A stretch of DNA of 61,389 nt from Cyanobacteria bacterium CG_2015-22_32_23 (GCA_009993045.1 JAACUG010000082.1:1-61389); one strand, 5' to 3'. Positions 1 to 9,647 are shown, counted from the first letter of the stretch. Numbers and translations: made by a program. The notes: generated by a model from the sequence alone, not told the origin.

Positions 1-140
1 GAGATAGGAGATAGGAGATAGGAGATAGGAGATAGGAGATAGGAGATAGGAGATAGGAGATAGGAGATAGGAGATAGGAGATAGGAGATAGGAGATAGAA
101 GATAGGAGATAGGAGATAGGAGATAGAAGATAGAAGATAG
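1..140. repeat. Short tandem heptamer array, 20 units
   Basis: Twenty contiguous 7-bp units fill this stretch exactly: 17 are GAGATAG and 3 are AAGATAG, the variants lying at units 15, 19 and 20. The array may extend left of the window. It matches the STRR type (short tandemly repeated heptamers) known from cyanobacterial intergenic DNA. It runs directly into the tail motif at 141-154. Confidence 0.95.
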
Positions 141-154
141 AAAGGAAACGGGGA
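141..154 (+). repeat. Tail motif of composite heptamer repeat, copy A
   Basis: The sequence AAAGGAAACGGGGA follows the last heptamer with no gap. The same tail adjoins other heptamer arrays at 7900-7914 (reverse complement), 12331-12344 (two changes) and 43125-43139. Function unknown. Confidence 0.75.
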
Positions 155-248
155 GTTTATAAGAAATACTCATAGTTGACATCTCGAATATTTAGTTTTC
201 CTCTGTTAACTTTTCAATCCTTATTCCACCCTGAGAAAAGAAGTTTAA

Positions 249-704
249 TTACATAGATTTGATAGTTTTTAAGGCTTCATCCACATGGGCTTTAAAATCT
301 AACATAGAATTAAAAATATGACGGACAATACCATTTTTATCAATTATATAGGTAACTCTACCAGGTAAGATAAAAAGAGTTGCTGGTACATCAAATAATT
401 TTCTTACTTGGTTTTGAGTGTCGCTTAATAAAATAAAAGGTAGTTGATATTTACTGGCAAATTGTTGATGAGAAGTCACAGAATCGCTACTAATACCGAT
501 AACTTCTGCTCCTGCTTCTTGAAATACGTCATAGCTATCTCGAAAAGCACAAGATTCGGCGGTACATCCGGGGGTATCATCTTTAGGATAGAAATAAATT
601 ACTACGGCTTTTTTTCCTAGAAAGTCGCTTAAACTAACGTTTTCTCCTGTGGCTGAGGGTAAAGTAAAATCTGGAGTGCGATCGCCTACTTGTAAACTTG
701 TCAT
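249..704 (-). CDS. prxQ: Peroxiredoxin, PrxQ/BCP family, 2-Cys type
   Basis: A thiol peroxidase of 151 residues that reduces hydrogen peroxide and organic hydroperoxides using thioredoxin-type donors. The thioredoxin-fold start (VGDRTPDFTLP) leads to the active-site segment DDTPGCTAESC. Cys47 is the peroxidatic cysteine and Cys52, five residues later, sits where atypical 2-Cys PrxQ proteins keep the resolving cysteine. Length is normal for the family. It is transcribed away from trhO, with about 100 bp between the two starts. A second paralogue at 12404-12838 lacks the resolving cysteine. No signal peptide is seen, so it should be cytosolic. Confidence 0.93.
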   Translation of the reverse strand: MTSLQVGDRTPDFTLPSATGENVSLSDFLGKKAVVIYFYPKDDTPGCTAESCAFRDSYDVFQEAGAEVIGISSDSVTSHQQFASKYQLPFILLSDTQNQVRKLFDVPATLFILPGRVTYIIDKNGIVRHIFNSMLDFKAHVDEALKTIKSM

Positions 705-809
705 AATATAAAAAAAGAATAAAATAGTTTACTGTTAATTGTATCTAAAGTATGATGAGAAAGAAATAAATATATCCCATTCATTGAGTTTTCTCGAAAA
801 ATAAATTTC

Positions 810-1571
810 ATGAGTTTTACATTTGCGTCTTTTTATCGTTTTTTAGTATTAGATAACCTCAAAGATTTACAAACTAAATTTTTGAATTGGTGTAATGAAA
901 GTCAAATAAAAGGTACAATATTAATTGCCAAAGAAGGGATTAATGCTAATATTGTTGGAGAAAAAAAAGAGCTAGATAAAGTAATTAATAATATCAAAAA
1001 AGAGCTTAATTATGAATCATTAGAAATTAAATTCTGTGAAGTAGAAAAGATGCCTTTTAAGAGAATGAAAGTTAAAATAAAACGAGAAATCATCACTTTT
1101 GGCATTGATGAAGCTAATCCTAATATACAAGTTGGTACTTATATTAAACCTAAAGATTGGAATAATTTAATATCTAATCCAGAAGTAAAAGTTGTCGATA
1201 CTCGCAATGAATATGAATATGAAATTGGCACTTTTAAAAATGCACAAAATCCCCATATTGATTCTTTTACACAGTTTAATGATTATATAAATAATAACTT
1301 AAATCCAGAAAAAGATGAAAAAGTAGCATTATTTTGTACTGGTGGTATTCGATGCGAAAAAGTTACGGCTTTGATGTTAAGTAAAGGTTTTAAAGAAGTT
1401 TATCACCTTGAAGGAGGAATCCTGAAATATTTAGAGGAAATCCCTCCCCAAGAGACTTTATGGGAAGGGGAATGTTTTGTTTTTGATGAAAGGATAACAG
1501 TTAAACATGGTTTAGAAAAAGGTAGTTATCAATTATCCCCTGAAAATGGACAGCCTGTGGTCACCCTTTAA
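810..1571 (+). CDS. trhO: tRNA uridine(34) hydroxylase TrhO, rhodanese family
   Basis: TrhO (YceA family) performs oxygen-dependent hydroxylation of U34 in certain tRNAs, the first step to 5-(carboxy)methoxyuridine. The 253-residue protein has the N-terminal ferredoxin-like domain (FYRFLVL, then ILIAKEGINANIVG) and a rhodanese domain from about residue 120. Its active loop is FCTGGIRCEK, with Cys176 as the expected catalytic residue and Cys181 beside it. The length is short of the roughly 300 residues of longer homologues, which carry extra C-terminal cysteines. The ATG at 810 gives the conserved MSFTFASFYRF start. It is a single gene, convergent with the GH57 gene. Confidence 0.92.
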   Translation: MSFTFASFYRFLVLDNLKDLQTKFLNWCNESQIKGTILIAKEGINANIVGEKKELDKVINNIKKELNYESLEIKFCEVEKMPFKRMKVKIKREIITFGIDEANPNIQVGTYIKPKDWNNLISNPEVKVVDTRNEYEYEIGTFKNAQNPHIDSFTQFNDYINNNLNPEKDEKVALFCTGGIRCEKVTALMLSKGFKEVYHLEGGILKYLEEIPPQETLWEGECFVFDERITVKHGLEKGSYQLSPENGQPVVTL

Positions 1572-1592
1572 TTAATTAAAAATCAATAAGAC

Positions 1593-1607
1593 TAGCTTTT
1601 AAAGCTA
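1593..1607 (+). terminator. Possible intrinsic terminator of trhO
   Basis: TAGCTTTTAAAGCTA is a short inverted repeat (six-pair stem) 22 bp after the trhO stop, followed by a T-rich stretch. The stem is short and AT-rich, so this is a weak call. Confidence 0.3.
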
Positions 1608-2068
1608 TGTATTTTTATTATTTATGAATTAAAAGCTCAAAAAAATTTGTTTTTTACCTTGACTTTTTCTTCTTTTTTTGTAATAATATAGTATATGGTT
1701 AATAATAGAATATTTAAATCTATTTTCAAAAAATACAGATTTCCATTATTTTACTATAGCAATAAAAACAAAAAATGACAAGAAATTTTTCCTTCTTTTT
1801 TCGATTTTTTTTAGGGGATGACAAAAAAAATTAAATAGAGATAGATTTTGTCATAGAGACTAAGTGAAATTAATTGTGTGTTGACTTAAAGCAAGACGAT
1901 ATTTTATGTACATTATATTTTTCAAGTTTTGCTTATTAGAAAATCAACGGTTAAGGTATTTTACAGTCAAAAAAGCGGGTTTAAATCAAAAACTCAACGG
2001 GTATTATTTTTTAGGAAAAGTACGAGTATAATTACTATATTCCCAAGATTGAGAGGTTGATTGATTAT
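1608..2068. other. Convergent intergenic region, AT-rich
   Basis: It lies between the 3' ends of trhO and the GH57 gene. The DNA is very AT-rich with T and A runs. I see no convincing ORF, RNA gene or repeat. Confidence 0.6.
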
Positions 2069-4621
2069 TTATATTTCTTTTAAGGAGGGGAAAAAGACGT
2101 CTAAAAAATCCCCTAACTTTTTCCAACAACGTAAATTATGATTATCAGAAGAAGATAAATTATCTTGAGAGAGATTAGGTAATATTTGTTGATGTATAAA
2201 ATAATAATAGGTTTCTTGAGCTTTATCTAACCAAAGATTTAATCTTAATTGTTTACCTATTTTGATTAACTTATCTATCAATTGAATATCTGTTTCTAAG
2301 GTATCAACTCTTTGTGAAGATAAGATTTGTTGAAGACAAGATAAAATTAAATTTTCAAGGGTTTTTTTACCTTTTGGTATCTCTAACTTACATCTTAAAT
2401 AATCCGCTTCATTAGCAATAGTTTCTAAATCAGTTAAATAAGAATCTAAAATATCTAAGCTAGGATGATTAGTATTAATAGTCTCAATGACTTTTAGACA
2501 ACGATAAGAAATGGCAACTTCTGCTGCTACTTGCAACTCTTGAGGAATTGGTACTTCATCCCGTTGAAAAGCAAGTAAAATACTATAATTATCTCGATAT
2601 ACTTGAGTATAAAGTTGATCAAGCCTTTTTTTCGTAGTAGTAGTTAATTTTTGCATAATAGATAGTCTTTCTTCAGCGAAAAGATGTTTTAAATCAAAGG
2701 ATTTATTACCAAATAAACGACTCATAGTTAAAATTAAATCTACAATACTGGTTTGTTTTAACATCAAAAACAATTCTTCTTTCATTTGGCTATAAGCTAG
2801 ACGACTAGAAAAAGGTTGAATACAACAATGAAAATCCCATCCTCCCAAGTGTAAAACCGCAAAGATAAAATGTCCTTTTTCCCAAGTTATATTAGATGTT
2901 AAGCATACTTGTCCTATAGTCAAAGTCAAAGAACCTATTTGTTGTTTTTGATAATCTAATTGTTGAGTAGAGTAACAATAGATAGTTTCTTCGTCTTGAT
3001 AATTATTATATAAAGAACTGAGCGCATAATGAGCGGTTACTTGTTCTAAATTTACTTTCGAGGGTATTACCCCTTGACGATAAACTCCTTCACCGTTAGC
3101 ATATTCTTTAACGTTACTTGGTGCATCAGCTAAACGAGTAATAAATTCTTTCTCTAATTGTACTCCAGCAATTTCTCCTACTAACTCCATGGCATGGGAA
3201 GCATAACGTAATATCTGTGTACCTTCAGGGCGGGAAATTTCTTCAAAAAACCAACCACAACTGGTAAACATTAATAAAGAGTTTTTTTGGATTTCTAATA
3301 ATCGTAAAGCGTCAATTTCTTCAGCAGATGATAATTGATGAATACTATGGATGTTTAAAAATTGTTTAACATTGTCTGGGTTACGATCTAAAATAACTTT
3401 TATATATTCATCTCTGGCTAACCAAGGATTTTTAAAGTAGTTATAGCCAACATCTTCGTAAACTTTGGTTAATTCATCTCGTAACCAATTTAAAGTTTCT
3501 CGTAAAGGTTTACGCCATTTTTGATGATATTCACCGCCGCCACCACAACCACAATCATCTTTCCATCTTTCCACACCGTGATAACAACTCCAAGCGGTAA
3601 CGGGTTTTAATACTACTTCCCATTGAGGGGTAACAATACTAAGATAATGCGCATAGTTGGTAACAGTCCACCCTTTTTGAGGAAATTCTTGAGTAAAAGC
3701 ATAGGCAAGACATTTTTCTGTGTCTTTTTTATGATGCCCAAAGGTTTCACCATCGGTAGCCACCGAAATAATTTGTGATTGTCTATTATCTCCTCTTACG
3801 GCTGATTTTAGGCGAGAATAAAAATGATTACTACTTAATAAAACATCTCCAAAACCCATATCTCCAGAAATAGGGCCATCATAGAAGAAAATATCAATAT
3901 AATCCTTTTTATTAACATAACATCGATAGGGACGAGTGGGATCAATTTGTCCTCCTCCTACTTCCTGCCATTGCTGATTATCTCCCATTTGCCGACACTT
4001 TTTAGCTTGAGTTGGCGCAAGAATAATAAACTTGATTCCCTCGGCAATTAATACTTCTAAAGTGGGATAATCTACCGCCGTTTCTGCTAACCACATTCCT
4101 TCTGGTTGTCTGCCAAAACGATGATAAAAATCCGCTTTTCCCCATCTTACTTGGGTATATTTATCTTTTTCGTTGGCAAGGGGCAAGATAATATGATTAT
4201 ACACTTGAGCGATGGCATTACCGTGACCATTTAATTTTTGACAACTAATTTTATCCGCTTCAATAATTTTATGATAGACTTCAAGATCATATTTTTCTAA
4301 CCATGACATTAAAGTAGCGCCAATATTAAAACTCAGATACTCATAATTATTGACAATGCCGACAATATCACCATCATTATTGAAAATACGAGCAAAGGCA
4401 TTATTACGATAACATTCATAAAAAATACGTTCATTCCAATCATGAAAAGGATGTGCGCTAGGCTGTCTTTCGATGACGTTAAGATAAGGATTTTCCCTAG
4501 GAGGTTGATAAAAATGTCCGTGTACTGTAACATAAACGCCTTCTGCTTGATGTAGAGGAGAGTTTTCTGGGATTAAAAGATTATCAGTTAAGTTATCGAT
4601 GGTAGCAGTAGTCATGGACAA
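2069..4621 (-). CDS. Glycoside hydrolase family 57 protein with DUF3536 region
   Basis: An 850-residue protein of the GH57 (alpha-amylase / 4-alpha-glucanotransferase-like) superfamily, whose members act on alpha-glucans such as glycogen. The N-terminal signature VYVTVHGHFYQPPRENPY starts near residue 29. An internal VATDGETFGHH segment matches the catalytic region of the fold, and a later CCGCGGGGEYHQKWR-type stretch is characteristic of the DUF3536 cyanobacterial subgroup. There is no signal peptide. The start is ATG at 4621. The gene stands alone between oppositely oriented neighbours, and the exact substrate cannot be read from sequence. A link to glycogen metabolism is inference. Confidence 0.85.
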   Translation of the reverse strand: MSMTTATIDNLTDNLLIPENSPLHQAEGVYVTVHGHFYQPPRENPYLNVIERQPSAHPFHDWNERIFYECYRNNAFARIFNNDGDIVGIVNNYEYLSFNIGATLMSWLEKYDLEVYHKIIEADKISCQKLNGHGNAIAQVYNHIILPLANEKDKYTQVRWGKADFYHRFGRQPEGMWLAETAVDYPTLEVLIAEGIKFIILAPTQAKKCRQMGDNQQWQEVGGGQIDPTRPYRCYVNKKDYIDIFFYDGPISGDMGFGDVLLSSNHFYSRLKSAVRGDNRQSQIISVATDGETFGHHKKDTEKCLAYAFTQEFPQKGWTVTNYAHYLSIVTPQWEVVLKPVTAWSCYHGVERWKDDCGCGGGGEYHQKWRKPLRETLNWLRDELTKVYEDVGYNYFKNPWLARDEYIKVILDRNPDNVKQFLNIHSIHQLSSAEEIDALRLLEIQKNSLLMFTSCGWFFEEISRPEGTQILRYASHAMELVGEIAGVQLEKEFITRLADAPSNVKEYANGEGVYRQGVIPSKVNLEQVTAHYALSSLYNNYQDEETIYCYSTQQLDYQKQQIGSLTLTIGQVCLTSNITWEKGHFIFAVLHLGGWDFHCCIQPFSSRLAYSQMKEELFLMLKQTSIVDLILTMSRLFGNKSFDLKHLFAEERLSIMQKLTTTTKKRLDQLYTQVYRDNYSILLAFQRDEVPIPQELQVAAEVAISYRCLKVIETINTNHPSLDILDSYLTDLETIANEADYLRCKLEIPKGKKTLENLILSCLQQILSSQRVDTLETDIQLIDKLIKIGKQLRLNLWLDKAQETYYYFIHQQILPNLSQDNLSSSDNHNLRCWKKLGDFLDVFFPSLKEI

Positions 4622-4790
4622 AAAATAAAATGTTTCTTTTACTATTTAACCTTAATTTTCTGATGGTAATTAATTTTCTTGTTAAATATCTGGATTCTAT
4701 AACTATTGGGAGTTATTTTCATTCTCTATTTCTCGACAATTGTTTTGTTTATAATAAGTGGTAATGTAATCACTAAAATCCCCTTGAGTT

Positions 4791-5996
4791 ATGATTGATA
4801 AACTTTTTGGCAAAAAAAAAGATTCTCCTTATACTATTCGTTGGCATGAAAAAATAGCAGAAATTCCTCAATCATCATGGGATGTTATGGCTTTACCCCT
4901 TTCTACTCCTTTCTTAGAATGGGAGTGGTTAAATAACCTTGAAACTTCTGGTAGTGTTCATCCTCGCACAGGTTGGCAACCTTGCCATATAACTGTTTGG
5001 CATGAACATAATTTAATTGCGGCTGCGCCATTATATATAAAAGGTCATAGTTACGGTGAATTTGTCTTTGATCATCAATGGGCTGATTTAGCTTATCGTT
5101 TAAATATTGAATACTATCCTAAATTATTGGGTATGACTCCTTTTACTCCTGCGGTAGGTTATCGTTTCTTAATGGCTGAAGGAGAAGACGAATTAAAAAT
5201 TACAGAAATAATGGTTAATGCTATTGATAATTTTTGTTTTAAAAATAAACTTTCAGGTTGTAACTTTTTGTTTGTAGATCCTCAATGGCAGTCAGTAATT
5301 TCTCAATTTGGTTTTACGGCTTGGATGCATCATGGTTATATTTGGAGTGATAATAATTTTAATAATTTTGATGATTATTTACAAATATTTAACTCTAATC
5401 AAAGAAAGAATATTAAACGAGAAAGAAAAGCCGTTGAAAAGGCTGGATTAATTACTAAAAATTTAGTTGGTGATGATATTCCTCATTATTTATATCCCTA
5501 TATTTATAAGTTTTATAGTAACACTTGTGATAAATTTTATTGGGGAAGTAAGTATCTAAAAAAACAATTTTTTGAGCAACTTTATCCTAATTATAAACAT
5601 AGGTTAATGTTAGTTACCGCCTATAGAGAAAATGACGAAAATACTCCTGTGGGAATGTCTTTTTGTATTCGTAAAGGAGAGAATTTATATGGTAGATACT
5701 GGGGGAGTTTAGCCGAATTTGACTGTTTACATTTCGAGACTTGTTACTATAAACCTATAGAATGGGGAATAACTCAAGGTATTAAAATGTATGACCCTGG
5801 TGCTGGGGGGACACACAAACGTCGCAGAGGTTTTCCTGCTACTTCTAACTATAGTATGCACCGTTTTTATCATCCTAGAATGAATAATATTTTAAATCAA
5901 TATATTAATGAAATTAATTTTAGTGCTGAAGAAGAAATAAAGGCAATAAATGATGATTTACCCTTTACTAAGAAAGATATTAATTTAATTGTTTAA
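4791..5996 (+). CDS. GNAT-fold protein, COG3146/DUF482 family
   Basis: The 401-residue protein matches the COG3146 'peptidoglycan biosynthesis-like' family, which has a tandem FemAB/GNAT fold. Recognisable parts are SSWDVMALPLSTPFLEWEWL near residue 28, the central NSNQRKNIKRERKAVEKAG segment, and the C-terminal GAGGTHKRRRGFPATSNYSMHR stretch that is the most conserved part of the family. No member's reaction is well established; aminoacyl or acyl transfer is inferred from the fold. There is no signal peptide. It is monocistronic and follows the divergent GH57 gene by 169 bp. Confidence 0.8.
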   Translation: MIDKLFGKKKDSPYTIRWHEKIAEIPQSSWDVMALPLSTPFLEWEWLNNLETSGSVHPRTGWQPCHITVWHEHNLIAAAPLYIKGHSYGEFVFDHQWADLAYRLNIEYYPKLLGMTPFTPAVGYRFLMAEGEDELKITEIMVNAIDNFCFKNKLSGCNFLFVDPQWQSVISQFGFTAWMHHGYIWSDNNFNNFDDYLQIFNSNQRKNIKRERKAVEKAGLITKNLVGDDIPHYLYPYIYKFYSNTCDKFYWGSKYLKKQFFEQLYPNYKHRLMLVTAYRENDENTPVGMSFCIRKGENLYGRYWGSLAEFDCLHFETCYYKPIEWGITQGIKMYDPGAGGTHKRRRGFPATSNYSMHRFYHPRMNNILNQYINEINFSAEEEIKAINDDLPFTKKDINLIV

Positions 5997-6127
5997 ATGT
6001 TTTTAAAAGCGTTAACACTAATAATAGTTTATTCTAACCATAAATTTGATTCCAATACTTTTATTTATGAGCTGTTTTAAGATAAAATTTTAGTTAAATA
6101 TATTCCAATAGTTAACAAGTTTACCTA

Positions 6128-6628
6128 TTATAATTTATCTAATTTTTTATCGATAGTAAAGGATTTTAATTTTTGAAAACATTGTGAATAATCATTCAAC
6201 GGTTGAAAATTATCCAAAGAAAATTCAGGAGAAATAATCCCTATATTCTCCCTAGATATTTCCCCATCATTAATTGGTAAAATATTTTTTGATTCTTGGT
6301 TTTGGTATTCCTGACTAAAAATATCTTTTAACTCTTTATCTTCTTCTAAAAAAAAATTAGTCTCAGGTTTAATTAAACGACAAAATTCATAGTTAAAGCT
6401 TTGATTAATACCCCCTTTTTTTAACCATAAATTCAAAATTTGTTCCACAGAAACAGCTTTTAATCTTCCTTGATAAATAGCTTCTGTTATCCCTAAAGGT
6501 AGCCAATTATGAGGATAAATTTTAGTCCATTTTACAATTAATTCTCTAATATTATAACTACCTAAATCAAAGCTATAATATTTGATTAAAATAATAGTCT
6601 GTCGAATATGATTTAAACTCTCATTCAC
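6128..6628 (-). CDS. Conserved cyanobacterial hypothetical protein
   Basis: A 166-residue protein I recognise only as cyanobacterial. The N-terminal half (RELIVKWTKIYPHNWLPLGI, then EAIYQGRLKAVSVEQILNLW) resembles small cyanobacterial proteins of unknown role and looks helical, perhaps a winged-helix-like unit. The C-terminal half is charged and poorly conserved-looking. No membrane segment or signal peptide is present. It is convergent with the GNAT-like gene and divergent from the glycosyltransferase-like gene. I assign no function. Confidence 0.65.
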   Translation of the reverse strand: MNESLNHIRQTIILIKYYSFDLGSYNIRELIVKWTKIYPHNWLPLGITEAIYQGRLKAVSVEQILNLWLKKGGINQSFNYEFCRLIKPETNFFLEEDKELKDIFSQEYQNQESKNILPINDGEISRENIGIISPEFSLDNFQPLNDYSQCFQKLKSFTIDKKLDKL

Positions 6629-6781
6629 TGCTTTTTTTCAAGAGAAATACTTAGATAATATTTATTTTATCGGAATAAGTAAAAAAATACCTATTTATAA
6701 ATATTTTTTGACTTTACCTTTACTATTATCAGCTATTATTTAACCTTGACTAACTTTAAATTTTTGTTTAATAATTATCTC

Positions 6782-7861
6782 ATGTCTCGACCTGTTTTAT
6801 ATTTAGCTATCACAAATCATGGATTTGGTCATGCAGTACGAATGGCTACTATTGCAAATCAAGTTCAAAAATTAAACCCCGATATTCTATTAATATTAGT
6901 AACTACTGCACCTCGATGGTTGTTAGAATCTTATATTGAGGGAGATTTTATTTATCGTTATCGCGCTTTTGATGTGGGAGTTATTCAATCTGATAGTTTG
7001 ACGATGGATTTAGCCGCAACTTTGGCGAAAATGAAAGAATATCGTCTTCGGGAAAAGGAAATCGTAGCAACAGAAGTAGAATTTATTAATATTAATCAAG
7101 TTAGCTTAATTTTAGCTGATATTCCTGCTATGGCTGCAACTATTGCCGAAAAAGCTGGTATTCCCTGTTGGATGATGAGTAATTTTGGTTGGGATTTTAT
7201 TTATCGCGCTTGGGGTGACGAATTTACAGAAATTGCTGATTGGTTAACTCGTCGTTATCAAAAATGTCAGCGTCTTTTTCGTTTACCTTTAGCAGAAGAA
7301 ATGGCTAGTTTTCCTCTGATAGAAAATATGGGTTTAACTGGCGGTATTCCTCGTTATTCTGAAGCTAAATTGCGAGAAAAATTTAACCTTTTTACCGAAA
7401 AAGAAAAAACTATTTTATTAACTTTTGGTGGCTTGGGAATAGAGGCAATTCCCTATGAAAATTTAAGTCGTTTTCCCCATTATCAGTTTATTACTTTTGC
7501 TACAAATGCACCAGATTTACCTAATTTATTTAAAGTTACTGATAAATGTGATCGTCCTGTAGATTTTATGCCCATATGTGGTAGAGTAATGTCTAAACCA
7601 GGTTTTAGTACTTTCGCTGAAAGTATGCGCCTAGAGATTCCTTTAATTAGTGTGACAAGAGAAGGTTTTGCCGAAGCAGAAATTTTGTTACAGGGTTTAA
7701 AAGATTATAGTTATCATAATATTGTTAATTATCAAGATTTTTTTGAAGGTAATTGGGATTTTTTGAATCAAGAATTATTACCCCCTCAAAGTAATGATAA
7801 AATAGCTAAAAATGGCACAGAAATAATTGCAAAAGAAGTTGTTAATTTTTTTGATAACTAA
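6782..7861 (+). CDS. Glycosyltransferase-like protein (GT-B fold)
   Basis: A protein of 359 residues starting MSRPVLYLAITNHGFGHAVR. The GHGxGH-like NHGFGHAVRMATIANQV segment and the C-terminal stretch MSKPGFSTFAESMRLEIPLI resemble the MurG/UGT-type GT-B fold, where the latter region binds the nucleotide-sugar. I prefer the ATG at 6782 because the conserved segment begins there; an in-frame TTG at 6746 would add 12 poorly matching residues. It lies 84 bp upstream of cbiA on the same strand, separated by a composite repeat. Donor and acceptor are unknown. Confidence 0.72.
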   Translation: MSRPVLYLAITNHGFGHAVRMATIANQVQKLNPDILLILVTTAPRWLLESYIEGDFIYRYRAFDVGVIQSDSLTMDLAATLAKMKEYRLREKEIVATEVEFININQVSLILADIPAMAATIAEKAGIPCWMMSNFGWDFIYRAWGDEFTEIADWLTRRYQKCQRLFRLPLAEEMASFPLIENMGLTGGIPRYSEAKLREKFNLFTEKEKTILLTFGGLGIEAIPYENLSRFPHYQFITFATNAPDLPNLFKVTDKCDRPVDFMPICGRVMSKPGFSTFAESMRLEIPLISVTREGFAEAEILLQGLKDYSYHNIVNYQDFFEGNWDFLNQELLPPQSNDKIAKNGTEIIAKEVVNFFDN

Positions 7862-7899
7862 ATTTTGTAAAATCTCTAATTTTCTCACAGATAAATTAT

Positions 7900-7942
7900 T
7901 CCCCGTTTCCTTTTGAATTCCTAATTCCTAATTCCTAATTAT
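7900..7942 (-). repeat. Composite heptamer repeat, copy B (reverse orientation)
   Basis: Read on the minus strand, AATTAGG-type heptamers are followed by AATTCAAAAGGAAACGGGGA. About 30 bp are shared with copy D at 43111-43140. It occupies most of the short gap upstream of cbiA and ends three bases before its ATG, so it forms the 5' leader of that gene. Confidence 0.75.
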
Positions 7943-7945
7943 CAA

Positions 7946-9313
7946 ATGCCTTTAATTATTGCTGGAGAAAGAAGTGGCGTTGGCAAAACTACCATCACTT
8001 TAGCTTTATTATCATGGTTGAAAAATCAAGGGAAATCCATTCAATCTTTTAAAGTTGGCCCTGATTATATTGATCCCATGTTTCATACTGCTATTACTGG
8101 TTTACCTTGTCGTAATCTTGATCCTATTTTAACCTCTGAAGATTATATTAAATCATGTTTTTCCTATCATAGTCAACAAGCAGATATTAGTATTATTGAA
8201 GGAGTTATGGGGTTATATGATGGTGTTCCTACTCATACTTCTTTCTGTTACGGAAGCACTGCTCATATTGCTAAATTATTGCAAATTCCCGTTATTTTAA
8301 TTATTGATTGTAGTAAATTAAGTACTTCTATTGCGGCAATTATCTATGGATATGTTAACTTAGATTTAGAAGTTAGAATAGCAGGAATAATCTTAAATAA
8401 AGTTGGTAGTGAAAAGCACTTATCTTTATTAAAAGAAGGGTTAAAAATATGTTCAATTCCCATAGTTGGGATATGGTTTAGAGAGAAATATATTGAGTTG
8501 CCATCACGACATTTAGGCTTAATTCCCACCGAAGAAATTACACTTCATAAACAAATTTTTAAACAATTAGGTATTCTCGCTGAAAATAGTTTCTCTTGGG
8601 ATATATTAATGCCTTACTTTCAGGAAAAACAAAATTATTTTACTAATAAACTTGTCATTAATTCTTCCCATTTTACTCCTCAAAAAAAGTATAACATCAG
8701 AATTGCGATCGCCAGAGATAAAGCCTTTAATTTTTATTATCAAGATAACTTTGATATTTTAGAAAGTTTAGGAGTCGAATTAGTATTTTTTAGCCCTATA
8801 AATGATGATAAAATACCTGATAACATTCAAGGAATTTATTTAGGAGGCGGGTTTCCTGAAGTTTTTGCCTCTGAATTAGCGAAAAATATAACTATGATAA
8901 AATCATTAAAAAAAGCTATAAATTCAGGTATTTTTACTTATGCAGAATGTGGAGGAATGATGTATTTATCAGAAAAAATTATTGATTTTGAAAGTAAATC
9001 ATGGGAAATGGTAGGAGTTTTACCTAATATTGCGATGATGGATAAAAAATTAACTCTTGGTTATCGGGAAGGGAAAATTTTAATCAAGAATAAACTCTTT
9101 AAAGATAACATAATTTTAAAAGGGCATGAATTTCATCGTGGTAAAAATTATCATGATTCTAACTCACCAATTATAGAAATTAAAGATTATTATACTCAAC
9201 AAATATTATCTTATCAAGGATGGCAAATTCAAAATATTTATGCCTCCTATTTACATATTCATTTTGCTAATATTATTCCCCAAATAAAAATACTTGTAGA
9301 AGCAATTTTGTGA
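7946..9313 (+). CDS. cbiA: Cobyrinate a,c-diamide synthase
   Basis: CbiA/CobB amidates the a and c side chains of (hydrogeno)cobyrinic acid with ATP and glutamine during cobamide synthesis. The 455-residue protein has the P-loop GERSGVGKTTITLAL near residue 6, FKVGPDYIDPMFH, and IIEGVMGLYDGV typical of the amidase N-terminal domain. The C-terminal class I glutaminase-like domain has GGGFPEVFA and the nucleophile segment YAECGGMMYLSE. Length is standard. No cobalamin riboswitch is visible upstream; the leader is the composite repeat. No other cobamide genes are in the window. Confidence 0.93.
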   Translation: MPLIIAGERSGVGKTTITLALLSWLKNQGKSIQSFKVGPDYIDPMFHTAITGLPCRNLDPILTSEDYIKSCFSYHSQQADISIIEGVMGLYDGVPTHTSFCYGSTAHIAKLLQIPVILIIDCSKLSTSIAAIIYGYVNLDLEVRIAGIILNKVGSEKHLSLLKEGLKICSIPIVGIWFREKYIELPSRHLGLIPTEEITLHKQIFKQLGILAENSFSWDILMPYFQEKQNYFTNKLVINSSHFTPQKKYNIRIAIARDKAFNFYYQDNFDILESLGVELVFFSPINDDKIPDNIQGIYLGGGFPEVFASELAKNITMIKSLKKAINSGIFTYAECGGMMYLSEKIIDFESKSWEMVGVLPNIAMMDKKLTLGYREGKILIKNKLFKDNIILKGHEFHRGKNYHDSNSPIIEIKDYYTQQILSYQGWQIQNIYASYLHIHFANIIPQIKILVEAIL

Positions 9314-9647
9314 TAATTATTGACAAGTAAAAAATTTTGTCATGATTTATAAACTATAAATATAATCTTAATTAGCCTTTCGGGAAAAAGTATAATTTAT
9401 CAGAGTAAGTATTAGGTATTAAGTAAAATATTTAAAAATCAAATTATTGATACACAAAATTAAGACAGAATAATTGACAATAGATAATTAATAACTTATA
9501 TCTTCTATATTTTTTGTTCATCGATAAATAAATGAACTATCCTAAAAAGATCATCTATAATTAAATTGAGATAGATAATTAAATATTTGTTTTTTATTGA
9601 CAGATTAAATTTTTCTATTCAATGCTTAGTTAAAGGAGTAATTATTA
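9314..9647 (+). promoter_or_regulatory. adhE upstream region with strong RBS and possible -35
   Basis: The leader holds no gene. AAAGGAG at 9632-9638 is an unusually good Shine-Dalgarno for this window, about ten bases before the adhE ATG. TTGACA at 9597-9602 could be a -35 box, but no good -10 follows at 17 bp (CAATGC), so the promoter call is weak while the RBS is clear. I found no convincing FNR-type palindrome. Confidence 0.45.

Noticed and set aside
1-140. CRISPR array
   Set aside because: Seven-base units without spacers; it is a tandem repeat.
1976-1990. tRNA T-arm-like GGGTTTAAATC near 1978
   Set aside because: No matching acceptor stem or anticodon arm upstream.
7862-7945. Cobalamin riboswitch before cbiA
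   Set aside because: The gap is only 84 bp and is mostly the composite repeat; no B12-box.
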